Source: Prevotella sp. ne3005
GTDB lineage: Bacteria > Bacteroidota > Bacteroidia > Bacteroidales > Bacteroidaceae
NCBI RefSeq assembly: GCF_900110085.1
Contig: NZ_FOCK01000005.1
Location: forward strand, 248,001 to 312,000
Reading direction: 5' to 3'
Length of the DNA: 64,000 nt
The notes beneath the pieces were generated by a model that ran no database searches, was not told the origin of the DNA, and saw nothing but the letters and a program-made list of their open reading frames with translations. This document shows positions 63,633 through 64,000 of this stretch, piece after piece. The position numbers were made by a program, and so were the translations under genes. Position 1 is the stretch's first letter; every line of letters begins with the position of its first letter.

Positions 63633-64000
63633 ATGAAAAAACTGTTACTGATTTCCCTGCTTATCGGAGCCATGCCTTTGGGTATGATGGCTCAAGATGA
63701 TGATCTCTACTTTGTGCCGAAAAAGAACAAAGCGGCTTCAAAGATTGAGGTGGTGACGGAGGATACGCAGTATGAGGGCCTGAATCGTACTGTGGATGAC
63801 TACAATCGTCGTACGGCTAGTACATATGAGGTTATTGATGGTGATACAACGAAACTTGACATCATAGAATTCAGCGAGGGTAAGGGCGTATATCCTGACT
63901 CTCTGAAGGAGGACTATGAGCTGACGAAGAAGATGCAGCGTTTCGACGATTACGATATGTCAGACAATGCTGCCTTCTGGGCAGGTTATAATGCTGGTCG
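63633..64000 (+). CDS. Secreted hypothetical protein, truncated by the window end
   Basis: The frame opens at ATG 63633 with a signal peptide (MKKLLLISLLIGAMPLGMMA, then QDDDLYFVPKK) and stays open to the last base, giving at least 122 residues. The mature part is acidic and polar (KIEVVTEDTQYEGLNRTVDD, YELTKKMQRFDDYDM). No family recognised; secreted or outer-membrane location is likely. The 3' part lies outside. Confidence 0.75.
   Translation, partial: MKKLLLISLLIGAMPLGMMAQDDDLYFVPKKNKAASKIEVVTEDTQYEGLNRTVDDYNRRTASTYEVIDGDTTKLDIIEFSEGKGVYPDSLKEDYELTKKMQRFDDYDMSDNAAFWAGYNAG

Noticed and set aside
63503..63673. Upstream start of prmA adding 57 residues
   Set aside because: It crosses the divergent promoter region and the signal peptide of the neighbouring gene; the family start MKYFE at 63502 fits.

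Overview
The window looks like a chromosomal segment of a Bacteroidales anaerobe, most likely Prevotella in the broad sense (Prevotella/Segatella/Xylanibacter group). I infer this from four things. (1) Bacteroidota-type promoters recur: a -7 element TAnnTTTG, in eight cases paired with a -33 TTTG at a spacing of 19-20 bp. (2) The ATP synthase operon is in the order atpD-atpC-orf-atpB-atpE-atpF-atpH-atpA-atpG. (3) The gene families include PFOR, a DUF4301 protein, a DUF2027 protein, an LruC/DUF4842 lipoprotein, a TonB receptor with an N-terminal carboxypeptidase-like domain, and a C10 protease with a type IX secretion-like tail. (4) The enzymes present suit succinate/propionate fermentation. 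Species cannot be fixed from the sequence alone.

Layout. 1-1394: 3' end of pfkA, then a P-loop/CYTH protein. 1454-9456: ATP synthase operon plus a trailing secreted protein, closed by a strong terminator. 9506-14734: DUF2027 protein and nadE (translationally coupled), convergent with clpC. 14844-18854: gyrA and a TPR protein. 18855-19746: a gap of about 0.9 kb rich in small repeats, with a strong candidate small RNA on the minus strand. 19747-22813: a second, related TPR protein and a phosphoglucomutase. 22817-28101 (minus): a frameshifted thioesterase, PFOR and a DUF4143-type ATPase with an altered Walker B motif. 28226-32060: an ATP-grasp-like protein and a GH106-like glycosidase. 32146-34775 (minus): methylmalonyl-CoA epimerase, carboxyltransferase, a 50-residue protein and the biotin carrier. 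34928-42276: LruC-domain lipoprotein, TonB receptor and C10 protease. 42333-46414: a regulator with a probable leaderless mRNA, NfeD and SPFH proteins, dapA, tRNA-Arg(ACG) and an atypical sigma-70 factor. 46451-55156 (minus): htpG, rpsA, gdhA and maeB. 55275-64000: a TetR regulator, a DUF4301 protein, an RSH enzyme with a degenerate hydrolase domain, a small lipoprotein, a GNAT-like protein, nitroreductase, kdsC, maf, prmA and a partial secreted protein.

Most of the window is core metabolism and housekeeping. I see no insertion sequence, prophage, CRISPR array or obvious defence island. The best second looks are the orphan minus-strand transcription unit near 19386-19541, the promoter embedded in a perfect inverted repeat at 19685-19718, the sigma factor without the usual melting tryptophans and most of domain 3, the ATPase with Gln in place of the Walker B Glu, the RSH protein without HD hydrolase residues, the frameshifted thioesterase, the probable leaderless genes, and the repeat-rich gaps.
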